From assembly GCF_001008165.2 (NCBI RefSeq), contig NZ_CP011452.2:1054001-1118000 (forward strand): 64,000 nucleotides of DNA. Reading direction: 5' to 3'. Below are positions 30,887-38,647 of the stretch, in pieces (the stretch's first letter is position 1; each line of letters opens with the position of its first letter). Under the pieces are notes generated by a model that saw nothing but the letters and a program-made list of their open reading frames with translations, was not told the origin of the DNA and ran no database searches. Source of the DNA: Croceibacterium atlanticum. GTDB lineage: Bacteria > Pseudomonadota > Alphaproteobacteria > Sphingomonadales > Sphingomonadaceae. The position numbers and the translations under genes are program-made.

Positions 30887-31047
30887 GCAAACGTCCCTGC
30901 CCGATCTGCAAGAAGCCCCGCAGCGAAGAATTCGCCCCATTCTGTTCCGCCCGCTGCCGCGACCGCGATCTCGCGCAGTGGTTCAATGAAGGTTACTCCG
31001 TGCCGGGCCCGCCCGCCGATCCGGAAGAGATCGTGAGGGATGAGTAA
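30883..31047 (+). CDS. yacG: DNA gyrase inhibitor YacG (zinc-binding)
   Basis: The 54-residue protein has four zinc ligands, Cys6, Cys9, Cys21 and Cys25, in the pattern CPICKK and FCSARCRDRDL. E. coli YacG inhibits gyrase through GyrB. It overlaps the RNase gene by 4 bases (ATGA) and is the last protein gene before tRNA-Phe. Confidence 0.94.
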   Translation: MSKRPCPICKKPRSEEFAPFCSARCRDRDLAQWFNEGYSVPGPPADPEEIVRDE

Positions 31048-31067
31048 ACACTCCTGCCAAATCGGGC

Positions 31068-31096
31068 TTGCAAAGCGCTCTCCGCTTCGCCATAGG
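31068..31096 (+). promoter_or_regulatory. candidate promoter for tRNA-Phe
   Basis: TTGCAA (31068–31073) and CATAGG (31091–31096) are separated by 17 bases, about 50 bases before the tRNA. The -10 match is poor, so this is tentative. Confidence 0.35.
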
Positions 31097-31145
31097 CGCC
31101 CCTCCAACCGCATCGTAGCCCTTCCGGGGCAATGACCGAAGCGAC

Positions 31146-31221
31146 GCCCAGGTAGCTCAGTTGGTAGAGCATGCGACTGAAAATCGCAGTGTCGGTGGTT
31201 CGATTCCGCCCCTGGGCACCA
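31146..31221 (+). tRNA. tRNA-Phe (GAA)
   Basis: A complete cloverleaf is visible: 7-bp acceptor stem GCCCAGG/CCTGGGC, D arm GCTC/GAGC, anticodon stem TGCGA/TCGCA with loop CTGAAAA (anticodon GAA at 31179–31181), T arm GGTGG/CCGCC with TTCGATT, and an encoded ACCA end. No integrase or attachment-site duplication is seen nearby. Confidence 0.98.
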
Positions 31222-31244
31222 CTCCCAAGATCATGACAATCCAG

Positions 31245-31263
31245 ATCAGGCAGACGGCCTGAT
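31245..31263. repeat. inverted repeat between tRNA-Phe and fnrL
   Basis: ATCAGGC (31245–31251) and GCCTGAT (31257–31263) are perfect complements around a 5-base centre. No T run follows, so it may be a weak tRNA terminator or an operator of fnrL. Confidence 0.5.
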
Positions 31264-31335
31264 ATATTGCGCTGCACAATATCCGCGCGTCAGCCGCGAT
31301 TGTCGTAAGCGCCCGGCTCTGCTAGCGGACATTTC

Positions 31336-32031
31336 ATGAGCTCTTGCGATACATGCGTTGTCCGCAACCGGGCAATCTGCGCCGCCCTCGACAACAAGGA
31401 GATCGCGGCGTTGAGCGCGATCGGTCGCCGGCGCAAGCTGGAAGCCGGCGAACCCCTGATCTGGGAAGGCGACGATTCGGTTCTGGTCGCCAATGTGATC
31501 GAAGGCGTGCTCAAACTGTCGACCGGCACGGAAGATGGCCGCGAACAGATCGTCGGCGTCGTCTATCCTTCCGATTTCATCGGCCGGCCTTTTGGCGCAA
31601 CCACGCGCCATTCGGTGACGGCACTGACTGATGCGAATGTCTGCGTATTCTCACGCGCGGATTTCGACGGGTTTGCGAGCGAACATCCTGCGCTTGAGCA
31701 CAAGCTGCTGCAACGCACCCTTTCCGAACTGGATCGCACGCGCCACTGGATGCTGCTTCTCGGCCGCAAGAGCGCGACGGAAAAGCTGGCGACCTTCCTG
31801 CTCGACATGTCCGAACGGCTCGTCCAGCCGGGCTGCGAGAGTGAGAGCGGTGCCCTGGAATCGTTTGAATTGCCCTTTTCGCGCCAGCAGGTCGCGGATC
31901 TTCTCGGGCTGACGATCGAAACGGTAAGCCGGCAGTTCACCCAGCTCAAGCGTGATGGAATTGTCGAACTTCCGTCACGCCGCGCGGTCGTGATACGTGA
32001 CCGCGCGACGCTGGAAGCTCTGGCCGGCTAG
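31336..32031 (+). CDS. fnrL: FNR/FixK-type oxygen-responsive regulator
   Basis: The 231-residue Crp/Fnr protein has a set of Cys suited to a [4Fe-4S] oxygen sensor: Cys4, Cys7 and Cys15 at the N terminus and Cys103 in the effector domain. The C-terminal helix-turn-helix (SRQQVADLLGLTIETVSRQF) has the E-x2-S-R contact residues (Glu195, Ser198, Arg199) that read TTGAT half-sites. Two anaeroboxes sit about 0.8 kb downstream, between ompW and hemN. Under oxygen limitation it should activate haem synthesis and adaptation genes. Its stop is 1 base from the convergent ompW stop. Confidence 0.92.
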   Translation: MSSCDTCVVRNRAICAALDNKEIAALSAIGRRRKLEAGEPLIWEGDDSVLVANVIEGVLKLSTGTEDGREQIVGVVYPSDFIGRPFGATTRHSVTALTDANVCVFSRADFDGFASEHPALEHKLLQRTLSELDRTRHWMLLLGRKSATEKLATFLLDMSERLVQPGCESESGALESFELPFSRQQVADLLGLTIETVSRQFTQLKRDGIVELPSRRAVVIRDRATLEALAG

Positions 32032-32032
32032 C

Positions 32033-32695
32033 TCAGAAGCGGAAACCGACACCGGCACTGAGAACCCACGGGTCCACATTGTGGTCGGTTTCGATCACTT
32101 TCGTACCCGCAGCATACCATGTGGCCGTCGTGCCGATGAAATAACGCTTGGCGTCCAGGCTGACGATAAAGCTGTCATTCACCGGAACGTCGATGCCGGC
32201 CTGAAGCGCCAGGCCCAGCTCGTCCGACATTTTCAGGCGATCGGCGCCAAGATCCACGGCTGCGGCGCCGGGCTTTTCATCGACCCAGATGAAATAGGCC
32301 GGGCCGGCGCCGATATAGGGCGAGATCCCGCCTGCATTCAGGTGATATTTCAGCGTGAAGGTCGCCGGAATCAGCTTCGCATCGGAAACCAGTTCCGCAC
32401 CGGGCACGCCGGCGGTGGCATCCACATCATGCTGCGTGACACAGCAGATCGTTTCCAGCGAGATTTCCGGGGTGAAGAAATATTCGATTGCGACGGTCGG
32501 AACGACATTGTCGTTCGCTTCGGTCTGCAACGTGGACGGAAGGCCGATCTCATCGATCTTCACCTTGTCGATTTCACCATCAGGCAGAACCGCGGTGGCG
32601 AGAACCTTGACCTGCACCTTGCCGTCCTGCGCCAGAGCGGGGGAAGTAAGGCAAGTCGCCGCGGCGATGGCGGCAAGAGCGATGGCTTTGCGCAT
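32033..32695 (-). CDS. OmpW-family outer-membrane protein
   Basis: The 220-residue protein has a signal peptide (MRKAIALAAIAAATCLTSPALAQ) and an 8-strand barrel pattern: VPTVAIEYFFTPEISLE, KYHLNAGGISPYIGAGPAYF, and a C-terminal GVGFRF. OmpW proteins form narrow hydrophobic channels and are often controlled by FNR in response to oxygen. An anaerobox lies 95 bases upstream of the ATG, so control by the adjacent FnrL is likely. A TATCC-AAGGAT type ribosome site precedes the ATG at 32695. Confidence 0.91.
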   Translation of the reverse strand: MRKAIALAAIAAATCLTSPALAQDGKVQVKVLATAVLPDGEIDKVKIDEIGLPSTLQTEANDNVVPTVAIEYFFTPEISLETICCVTQHDVDATAGVPGAELVSDAKLIPATFTLKYHLNAGGISPYIGAGPAYFIWVDEKPGAAAVDLGADRLKMSDELGLALQAGIDVPVNDSFIVSLDAKRYFIGTTATWYAAGTKVIETDHNVDPWVLSAGVGFRF

Positions 32696-32789
32696 TTTTC
32701 TATCCTTCTCGTGCCGCGAGGACTGCCCTCTGCAGACCCTTATTCCTGTGCGGCTGGACGGCAAATGCGCCGGGAAGCGCCATCGCACA

Positions 32790-32803
32790 TTGATCCGGCG
32801 CAA
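32790..32803. promoter_or_regulatory. FNR/FixK-type anaerobox upstream of ompW
   Basis: TTGATCCGGCGCAA matches the rhizobial FixK/FnrL anaerobox form TTGAT-N4-CGCAA. It lies between the divergent ompW and hemN genes. A second box of the same form is 84 bases away. Confidence 0.65.
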
Positions 32804-32873
32804 AGTCCGGGCATCATGATTTAATGCCGTAAATTAATAATTTGTCGGTCTCGGGGCGCGCGTCTGCGCCGGA

Positions 32874-32887
32874 TTGATCGAGCGCAA
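32874..32887. promoter_or_regulatory. FNR/FixK-type anaerobox upstream of hemN
   Basis: TTGATCGAGCGCAA matches TTGAT-N4-CGCAA and ends 34 bases before the hemN ATG. It shares 12 of 14 bases with the box at 32790. Activation by FnrL under low oxygen is inferred. Confidence 0.65.
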
Positions 32888-32921
32888 TGAGTCTTCCGCC
32901 CAGCCCTGCAAATTCGCTCTC

Positions 32922-34235
32922 ATGTGGCCATATCATCCAGAACTGCTTGCAACGCCCGTTCCGCGTTACACCAGCTTCCCGACTGCTGCCGAGTTCGGAC
33001 CCGGCATCACGCCTGAAGATCATGCGCGGGCGCTCGCCAATGCACATGGCGACATATCGCTCTATCTCCACATCCCCTTCTGCGAGAAGATCTGCTGGTA
33101 TTGCGGCTGCAATACCGGCGCGGCCAATCGCAAGCAGAGGCTGGCCAGCTATCTCGATTCGCTGCACACGGAAATTGCGCTGGTTTCCGACATGCTGCCA
33201 CGCGATGCCCGGATTCGCAGGATCGCCTTTGGCGGGGGTAGCCCCAATGCGATCGCCCCGACCGATTTCGCGCGGCTGTTCGATGAATTGCTGCTGCAAC
33301 TCCCGCTCGACAATCCGACCGTTTCCATAGAGCTGGATCCGCGAACGCTGACACGCGAATGGACTGCCGTATTGCGCGCCGTGGGCGCCACGCATGCCAG
33401 CCTGGGCGTGCAGACCTTCGCCCCGCATCTTCAGGAGGCAATCGGCCGGGTCCAGCCACTGCAGATGATCGAACAGAGCGTGGAAATCCTGCGCGCTGGC
33501 GGCGTGAATTCAATGAATTTCGATCTGATGTACGGCCTTCCGGGCCAGAGTGACGAGGATCTGCGCGACTCGCTGGAACGCGCGGCCGGCTTCGAGGCGG
33601 ATCGCATTGCCCTGTTCGGTTATGCCCATGTGCCCCATCTCCTGCCGCGCCAGCGCAAGATCGATGCGAGCGCCCTGCCCGGGCCGGACGAGCGATTCCA
33701 CATGGCTGAAAGCGGGCATGATCAGCTTGTCGATGAAGGCTATGTCGCCGTCGGTTTCGATCACTTCGCCCTGCCCGGCGACCCACTGGCCCAGGCCGCG
33801 ATAGCCGGCCGGCTGCATCGCAATTTCCAGGGCTTCACCGAAGATCCGGCCAAGGTTCTGATCGGTCTGGGCGCATCCGCGATCAGCAGTTTTCCCGAAC
33901 TACTCGTCCAGAATGACAAGAATTCCGGCCGCTATCGCATGTCCCTGTCGCAGAACCGTTTGCCGACCTCCGTCGGCAAGGTCCGCTCGGCAGATGACCA
34001 GCGGCGCGGGGCAATAATCGAGGCGCTGCTCTGCTCCGGCAAGTCGGATGTGGAGCCGGCGATGCTGAATTCGGCGCTGGACCGGCTTCAGCCCTATCTT
34101 GATGCCGGGCTTTGCGTGGCCAGCGATGGCACGCTCGAAATCGTGCCGCGCGGCCTGCCTTATGCGCGCAGCATCGCCGCTTCATTCGATCCCTATCGCC
34201 AGCACTCACTGCGCCGGTTCAGCTCGGCGGTCTAG
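32922..34235 (+). CDS. hemN: oxygen-independent coproporphyrinogen III oxidase
   Basis: HemN is a radical-SAM enzyme that decarboxylates coproporphyrinogen III without oxygen. The 437-residue product has YTSFPTA, the iron–sulfur motif HIPFCEKICWYCGCNT (C-x3-C-x2-C), FGGGSPNAI and LMYGLPGQ. The start is ATG 32922 (MWPYHPELL); the open frame before it contains the anaerobox, so it is not coding. Pairing with an adjacent fnrL is common in alphaproteobacteria. Confidence 0.95.
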   Translation: MWPYHPELLATPVPRYTSFPTAAEFGPGITPEDHARALANAHGDISLYLHIPFCEKICWYCGCNTGAANRKQRLASYLDSLHTEIALVSDMLPRDARIRRIAFGGGSPNAIAPTDFARLFDELLLQLPLDNPTVSIELDPRTLTREWTAVLRAVGATHASLGVQTFAPHLQEAIGRVQPLQMIEQSVEILRAGGVNSMNFDLMYGLPGQSDEDLRDSLERAAGFEADRIALFGYAHVPHLLPRQRKIDASALPGPDERFHMAESGHDQLVDEGYVAVGFDHFALPGDPLAQAAIAGRLHRNFQGFTEDPAKVLIGLGASAISSFPELLVQNDKNSGRYRMSLSQNRLPTSVGKVRSADDQRRGAIIEALLCSGKSDVEPAMLNSALDRLQPYLDAGLCVASDGTLEIVPRGLPYARSIAASFDPYRQHSLRRFSSAV

Positions 34236-34260
34236 GCACCTCGCCCCAACCAGGGATAAG

Positions 34261-34288
34261 AAAACCCCGCTGGCGCAGCGGGGTTTTT
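34261..34288. terminator. bidirectional terminator between hemN and the carotenoid oxygenase gene
   Basis: A 9-bp stem (34263–34271 with 34277–34285, AACCCCGCT arm) closes a 5-base loop. It is flanked by AAAA on the left and TTTTT on the right, so it works for hemN on the plus strand and the dioxygenase gene on the minus strand. Confidence 0.85.
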
Positions 34289-34383
34289 GCTTGCGCACAA
34301 TCGCGCACAGGCCCGCACAATCCGGGCAAAAAGAATGGCGGCGCGCCTTGTGACGCACCGCCGGAGGGAGGGAAGCTTGTCTG

Positions 34384-35841
34384 TCAGGCGGCCAGCTTGT
34401 CTCCGGCCGCCCAATTGCCGTGCAGGCCTTGGCGCAGACGGATGGGCAGCTTGGCCCGTGCAATCGGCCCTTTCGCGACATCCAGCGCATCGAAGATGCA
34501 CAGGTCCGAATAATTGGTGACGTGATTGTCCACCAAGGCGATCAGATAGCCATCGCCTTCCGGCGCATCCGCGCTGCGCGGAATGAAACATGGTTCCTGT
34601 ATCGCGCCATCGGGGCCGCACCACCAGGTCTTTTCTTCACCCGTTTCGTGGTCGTAATGCGTCAGCGAATTTATCACCCCGGCAAAGGGTCCCGGAGGGC
34701 CGTTGTAGGGCTTGTCGAAATCATAAGTGATCATCCAGCCGTGGCGATATTTCTTCCCGGCAAAGCGATCGTCGATACGAGGGAATTCGCCCGGCATCCG
34801 GCCGATCGGTTCGGCGCTGGTGATCTCGTCGCTATTGGCGGCAAGGTCCACGGTGAAGCGCGTCAGGATAGTGACGGCTTCCTCCGGATTGAACGGGCGG
34901 CCATCCTTTTCCGGGAAGAACGGCAGGCTGCCGGTCTTGCTGATCGGCAGGTCGAAATGGATCTTCGTGCCGTCCTGATAGGCATTCATCACGTGGCAGC
35001 CGCAAACGCTCGGCTCCAGCTTGAACCAGCGGATGTCGCTGCCATCCCCGTCACGGCGCAGCACGCCGAGATAGAAGGGCAGTTCGCGGTCGTAATAGAA
35101 ATGCGGCCGGTGTTCTTCCAGCGTCTGCCAGTCCGAATGATAGGGGGAGACATTGAACACCGCATAATCGCCCGCGATGCAGAAATCGTGCAGCATGGTG
35201 TAATACGGCACGGAGAATTCCGCCTTGCGCACCACCTTGCCGGCCGAATCAATTTCAAAATAGTGGCAGGCTTCCGTCAGCGGCCCGTCAATCGCATAGC
35301 CGAAGCCGCAGAAATTGCCGGTTTCATGGTCGATCTTGGGATGGGCGGTGAACGGCTTGTCCCCCAGCACGCCGCCGAAATCGGTATAGCCTTCGGTATC
35401 GAGACCGTTCTTGTCCATCAGCAGGCACGGACTGTCCTCCTTCATGGCGAACAGCTTGCCGGCATGGACCAGGACATTGGTGTTCGCCGTGCCGCGGATC
35501 TTGCCCTTCACGCTGGGATCGTCGGTCAGCGGGTTGCGATACTGGCCGAACAGGCTCTTGCCCGCCTCGTTTTCCAGTTTCCACTTATCCGTCTTCGCAT
35601 AACGCTGACGGAAGGCGATCCTGCCGTCCTTGATGCGAAACATGGAAACCATGCCATCGCCGTTGAAGAACTGGTCATTGCCATATTTCGGCGGAAACTG
35701 CGGATCGGGATGGACGCGGTAGAAGGCCCCGTCCAGCTCTGGCGGCACTTCGCCTTCAATCTCGAGATCGGCGATATCGCCTTCGAGACGGACGAGCCGG
35801 AGCACATCCTTGTATAGCGGTTCTTGCGGAAAATGGACCAT
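34384..35841 (-). CDS. lignostilbene-type dioxygenase (carotenoid oxygenase family)
   Basis: The family cleaves C=C bonds with non-haem iron. The 485-residue protein has four iron-ligand His at 167, 218, 283 and 474 (AHPK, MLHDF, CHVMN, LHGNW), close to the spacing in NOV1/LsdA. Phe59, Tyr101 and Lys134, the residues that recognise the 4-hydroxystilbene ring in bacterial lignostilbene dioxygenases, are all present at those positions. This argues for cleavage of lignostilbene, resveratrol or similar 4-hydroxystilbenes to two aromatic aldehydes, rather than carotenoids. There is no signal peptide. The AAGGAGAG site is just downstream of a perfect palindromic operator. The gene sits next to ligBA but appears to be a separate transcript. 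Confidence 0.93.
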   Translation of the reverse strand: MVHFPQEPLYKDVLRLVRLEGDIADLEIEGEVPPELDGAFYRVHPDPQFPPKYGNDQFFNGDGMVSMFRIKDGRIAFRQRYAKTDKWKLENEAGKSLFGQYRNPLTDDPSVKGKIRGTANTNVLVHAGKLFAMKEDSPCLLMDKNGLDTEGYTDFGGVLGDKPFTAHPKIDHETGNFCGFGYAIDGPLTEACHYFEIDSAGKVVRKAEFSVPYYTMLHDFCIAGDYAVFNVSPYHSDWQTLEEHRPHFYYDRELPFYLGVLRRDGDGSDIRWFKLEPSVCGCHVMNAYQDGTKIHFDLPISKTGSLPFFPEKDGRPFNPEEAVTILTRFTVDLAANSDEITSAEPIGRMPGEFPRIDDRFAGKKYRHGWMITYDFDKPYNGPPGPFAGVINSLTHYDHETGEEKTWWCGPDGAIQEPCFIPRSADAPEGDGYLIALVDNHVTNYSDLCIFDALDVAKGPIARAKLPIRLRQGLHGNWAAGDKLAA

Positions 35842-35856
35842 GGAGCCTCTCCTTCG

Positions 35857-35868
35857 TAACGATCGTTA
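35857..35868. promoter_or_regulatory. perfect palindromic operator upstream of the dioxygenase gene
   Basis: TAACGATCGTTA is a 12-bp perfect palindrome ending 16 bases before the ATG and overlapping a possible -10 region (TATCAT on the minus strand). Its size and centre resemble TetR-family operators. No TetR gene lies in this window, so the regulator is unknown. Confidence 0.6.
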
Positions 35869-35923
35869 TGATACGAGTCGCACAGGTGAGATTCCTTGAC
35901 CCCGATCAATTGAACCGGGAAAC

Positions 35924-35950
35924 TGCCGGCGGACACATGGCCCGCCGGCA
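35924..35950 (-). terminator. hairpin downstream of ligB
   Basis: Perfect 9-bp arms TGCCGGCGG/CCGCCGGCA (35924–35932, 35942–35950) around a 9-base loop begin 7 bases after the ligB stop. Only GTTT follows on the minus strand, so termination may be partial. Confidence 0.55.
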
Positions 35951-35957
35951 ATGCGCA

Positions 35958-36812
35958 TCACGCGCTGACGGCTTCGCGCGTTTCGACCAGCATGGTCGCC
36001 GCCGCCGTATTGGAAATCGGAATGTGATAATTGCGTGAAATCTCGCGGCAATCATCGCCCAGCGCTGCGCGTGCGGCGATCCAGTTGAGGATTTCAACGC
36101 CCTGGCTACCCGCTAGTTCGACGATTTCCAGCGTGGAATGCTTCAGCAGGGCATCCGGGTCAGACACGAGATTATCCATGCAAAACTTGTCATAATCGAC
36201 ATTCAGATGGCCGGCGCGCTTGCCTTCCAGCTGGTGCGACAGGCCGCCAGTGCCCATCACCACGATCTTTTCATCGCCTTCCCACGCGCGCAGGGCGCGG
36301 CCGACGGCCAGACCCAGATCGCGGCAGCGTTTCGGGCTGGGCAAGGGATGCTGCACGGTATTGATGGCAATCGGCACCAGCTTGACCGGGAAGGCTTCCG
36401 CATCCGGCCAGGCCAGTTCGAAGGGAACGGCCACGGCATGATCCACCAGCATCTTCTGGCACATCACCGGATCAAACTCTGATTCGACCACTTCTTCGAT
36501 AATCTGCCATGAAAGTTCGGGGATGCCCGGATAAGGTTTGGGAAAGGCAATGCCCCAGCCTTCATCTTCGTGTCGATATTCCGGCGCCGCGCCAATGGCG
36601 AAAGTCGGCATCGCGTCGAGGAAGAAGTTCAGGCCATGATCGTTGTAGAACACCACGGCCACGTCCGGCTTCACGCGATCCAGCCAGCGATGGACCGGCT
36701 GAAAACCATCGAAAAAGGGCTTCCAGTAGGGATCCTGCTGCAGGCCCTTGGCAATTGCGTTGCCGATGCCGGGAACGTGGCTGGTAAAAATGCCGCCGCT
36801 GATAGTGCTCAC
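35958..36812 (-). CDS. ligB: class III extradiol dioxygenase, large (beta) subunit, LigB-type
   Basis: LigB carries the active site of protocatechuate 4,5-dioxygenase-type enzymes, which open catecholic rings beside the diol. The 284-residue protein keeps the iron ligands His12, His59 and Glu240 and the catalytic base His193 (GGLSHQLEG), at nearly the positions known for SYK-6 LigB (12, 61, 242, 195). Overall sequence is clearly divergent from SYK-6 LigB and from gallate dioxygenases, so the substrate (protocatechuate, gallate, methylgallate or other) is open. It overlaps ligA by 4 bases. No ligC, ligI, ligJ or ligK is in the window. Confidence 0.9.
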   Translation of the reverse strand: MSTISGGIFTSHVPGIGNAIAKGLQQDPYWKPFFDGFQPVHRWLDRVKPDVAVVFYNDHGLNFFLDAMPTFAIGAAPEYRHEDEGWGIAFPKPYPGIPELSWQIIEEVVESEFDPVMCQKMLVDHAVAVPFELAWPDAEAFPVKLVPIAINTVQHPLPSPKRCRDLGLAVGRALRAWEGDEKIVVMGTGGLSHQLEGKRAGHLNVDYDKFCMDNLVSDPDALLKHSTLEIVELAGSQGVEILNWIAARAALGDDCREISRNYHIPISNTAAATMLVETREAVSA

Positions 36813-37195
36813 GCGAATTCTCCTTCGCGAATGGTGACGCCATGCGAAAGCAGCATGGCCTTGAATTCATCGACCGACATGCCGGTCTGCAATGCGCCGA
36901 GATCCTGCACGTTCAGGCCCAGAATGCCGGCCAGCTTGGCGAGGTAATAAACATTGCCGCCAGCTTCGAGCATGGCCAGCACGTCCCGTTGGCGCACGGC
37001 GTCCTTCTGCTCTTCGGTCAGATTGTATCTGGCCATGTAGGCTTCCTCATCCTGTCGGAAAGCCTCGCGATTTTCGGCATGATTGAACGAATAGCACATG
37101 TCGTTCAGCGCAAAGCCGCGCATGGCGAGATCGCCATCGAACGGGTCGGTCCCCGGTATCAGACGCCTGCGCGCCCCACTGCCCAAAACGGTCAT
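36809..37195 (-). CDS. ligA: class III extradiol dioxygenase, small (alpha) subunit, LigA-type
   Basis: The 128-residue helical subunit covers the active site of LigB. Family features are visible: FNHAENREAFRQDEEAYMARYNLTEEQ, then GGNVYYLAKL and TGMSVDEF. ATG 37195 was chosen over 37207 because GGAGG lies 6 bases before it. The stop overlaps the ligB start, so the subunits are made in equal amounts. It is divergent from the MFS gene across about 130 bases. Confidence 0.9.
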   Translation of the reverse strand: MTVLGSGARRRLIPGTDPFDGDLAMRGFALNDMCYSFNHAENREAFRQDEEAYMARYNLTEEQKDAVRQRDVLAMLEAGGNVYYLAKLAGILGLNVQDLGALQTGMSVDEFKAMLLSHGVTIREGEFA

Positions 37196-37246
37196 GATTG
37201 CCTCCATTTGTCGAGGCTGACATGCTCCGCAGGCAGCGCAAAGTCC

Positions 37247-37260
37247 TTGAGCAAGGTCAA
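37247..37260. promoter_or_regulatory. inverted repeat in the ligA/MFS intergenic region
   Basis: TTGA-N6-TCAA in the divergent control region resembles a degenerate FNR/Crp-type or other dimeric regulator site. The short arms make chance occurrence possible. Confidence 0.3.
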
Positions 37261-37324
37261 AACCGCCCGCCTCTTGCCGCGCGCCGCGGTTTCGGGCCTA
37301 ATGCCCGGCGGAGAGGGGAAAGAG

Positions 37325-38644
37325 ATGACTGGATCGACGGCGGCACTGTCACCGGCGCGTAGCTGGTGGGCGATCTTCGTTTTCATGATCGCGCTGATGT
37401 TCAACTATCTGGACCGGCAATTGCTGACCCTGCTGGTCACGCCGATCAAGGCGGATCTGCAGGTTTCCGACACGCAGATCAGCCTGCTGGTCGGTTTTGC
37501 CTTTGTCCTTTTCTATGTTCTTGCCGGCATTCCGGTGGCGCGCCTTGTCGATCGGGGGCCGCGCAAATGGATCGTCGGCTTCGGCATCTTTTTCTGGAGC
37601 CTGATGACCGCCGTCTGCGGCCTGGCGCACAGTTTCTGGCAACTTGCGCTGGCCCGCATGGGCGTGGGCATCGGTGAAAGCTGCAACGCGCCGGCCACTT
37701 ATTCCATGACATCGGACATGTTCCCGCGCGACCGGCTGGCCCAGCCCATGTCGGTTATCGGCATCGGCGTTGTGGCAGGCAGCGGGATGGCACTGTTGGT
37801 GGGCGGCTGGCTTATCACCTGGCTGACCGAGATCGGACCGCAAAGCTTCCCGCTGGTGGGCACGCTGAAGCCCTGGCAGATGACTTTCATCATCGTTGGC
37901 CTGCCGGGCGTGTTCTGGGCGCTGTTGCTGCTCGCCACCGTTCCTGAACCGCCCCGCCGCGAACTGGCCGGCACGCAGACGCCCGGCTTCACATCGGTGA
38001 TCGGTTATCTCTGGGGCCTGCGCACGACCTATGCGCCGATGTTCCTGGCCAATGGCATCAAGGCCATGCTCAGCTTCGGGATCGCGATATGGAGCCCGGT
38101 CTTCTTCGAACGGAAATTCGGCTTCGCGCCGGGCGAACCGGGCCCGATCCTGGGGATCATATCGCTGATCGTATCCCCGATCGGCCTGTTGCTGGGCGGA
38201 TATATCGCCAATCGCATGGCTCAGGCCGGATACAAGGATGCCAATATGCGCATGGTCTGGCTGGTCACCATACCGCTGATCCCGGTCGCCATCTTCTATC
38301 CACTGGTGGAAAGCGTGACTTTCGCCTTCATCCTTTTCGGCGCGTCCCTGTTCCTCGGCTCGATGGGATCAGGCCCGGCCAATGCCGCCATCCAGGCGAT
38401 CACGCCGGGCCGGATGCGCGGCACGACGACGGCGCTCTATATCGCGATCTACAATGTCATCGGATACGGCCTCGGCCCGCTGATCGTGGGGATGCTGAAT
38501 GACAATGTGTTCGGGGAAAGCGGCGTGGGCTATTCCATGGCGGCGCTGGCCTGCTTTGCCGGGCCGACCGGATTGATCATGGCCTGGCTGGCCCTGAAAC
38601 CCTATCGCCGCGCAATAATAGCAGCAGAAGCAAGGGGGGATTGA
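37325..38644 (+). CDS. MFS transporter (spinster-like)
   Basis: The 439-residue protein has 12 predicted membrane spans. Motifs include FNYLDRQLLTLLVTPIK in the first span, the motif-A variant VARLVDRGPRKW between spans 2 and 3, and ARMGVGIGESCNAPA. The spinster-like branch of MFS is common beside sphingomonad catabolic genes. ATG 37325 follows GGAGAGGGG. Divergence from ligAB and a 3-base gap to the dehydrogenase gene suggest uptake or efflux of the aromatic substrate; this is inference. Confidence 0.87.
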   Translation: MTGSTAALSPARSWWAIFVFMIALMFNYLDRQLLTLLVTPIKADLQVSDTQISLLVGFAFVLFYVLAGIPVARLVDRGPRKWIVGFGIFFWSLMTAVCGLAHSFWQLALARMGVGIGESCNAPATYSMTSDMFPRDRLAQPMSVIGIGVVAGSGMALLVGGWLITWLTEIGPQSFPLVGTLKPWQMTFIIVGLPGVFWALLLLATVPEPPRRELAGTQTPGFTSVIGYLWGLRTTYAPMFLANGIKAMLSFGIAIWSPVFFERKFGFAPGEPGPILGIISLIVSPIGLLLGGYIANRMAQAGYKDANMRMVWLVTIPLIPVAIFYPLVESVTFAFILFGASLFLGSMGSGPANAAIQAITPGRMRGTTTALYIAIYNVIGYGLGPLIVGMLNDNVFGESGVGYSMAALACFAGPTGLIMAWLALKPYRRAIIAAEARGD

Positions 38645-38647
38645 AGC

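Noticed and set aside
31146-31335. tRNA-Phe as an integration site
   Set aside because: No integrase, no duplicate of the tRNA 3' end and no composition break follow; the next genes are housekeeping regulators.
36842-37324. N-terminal extension of the MFS protein to 36842
   Set aside because: The extra 161 codons run antisense through ligA and lack transporter features; ATG 37325 has a good ribosome-binding site.
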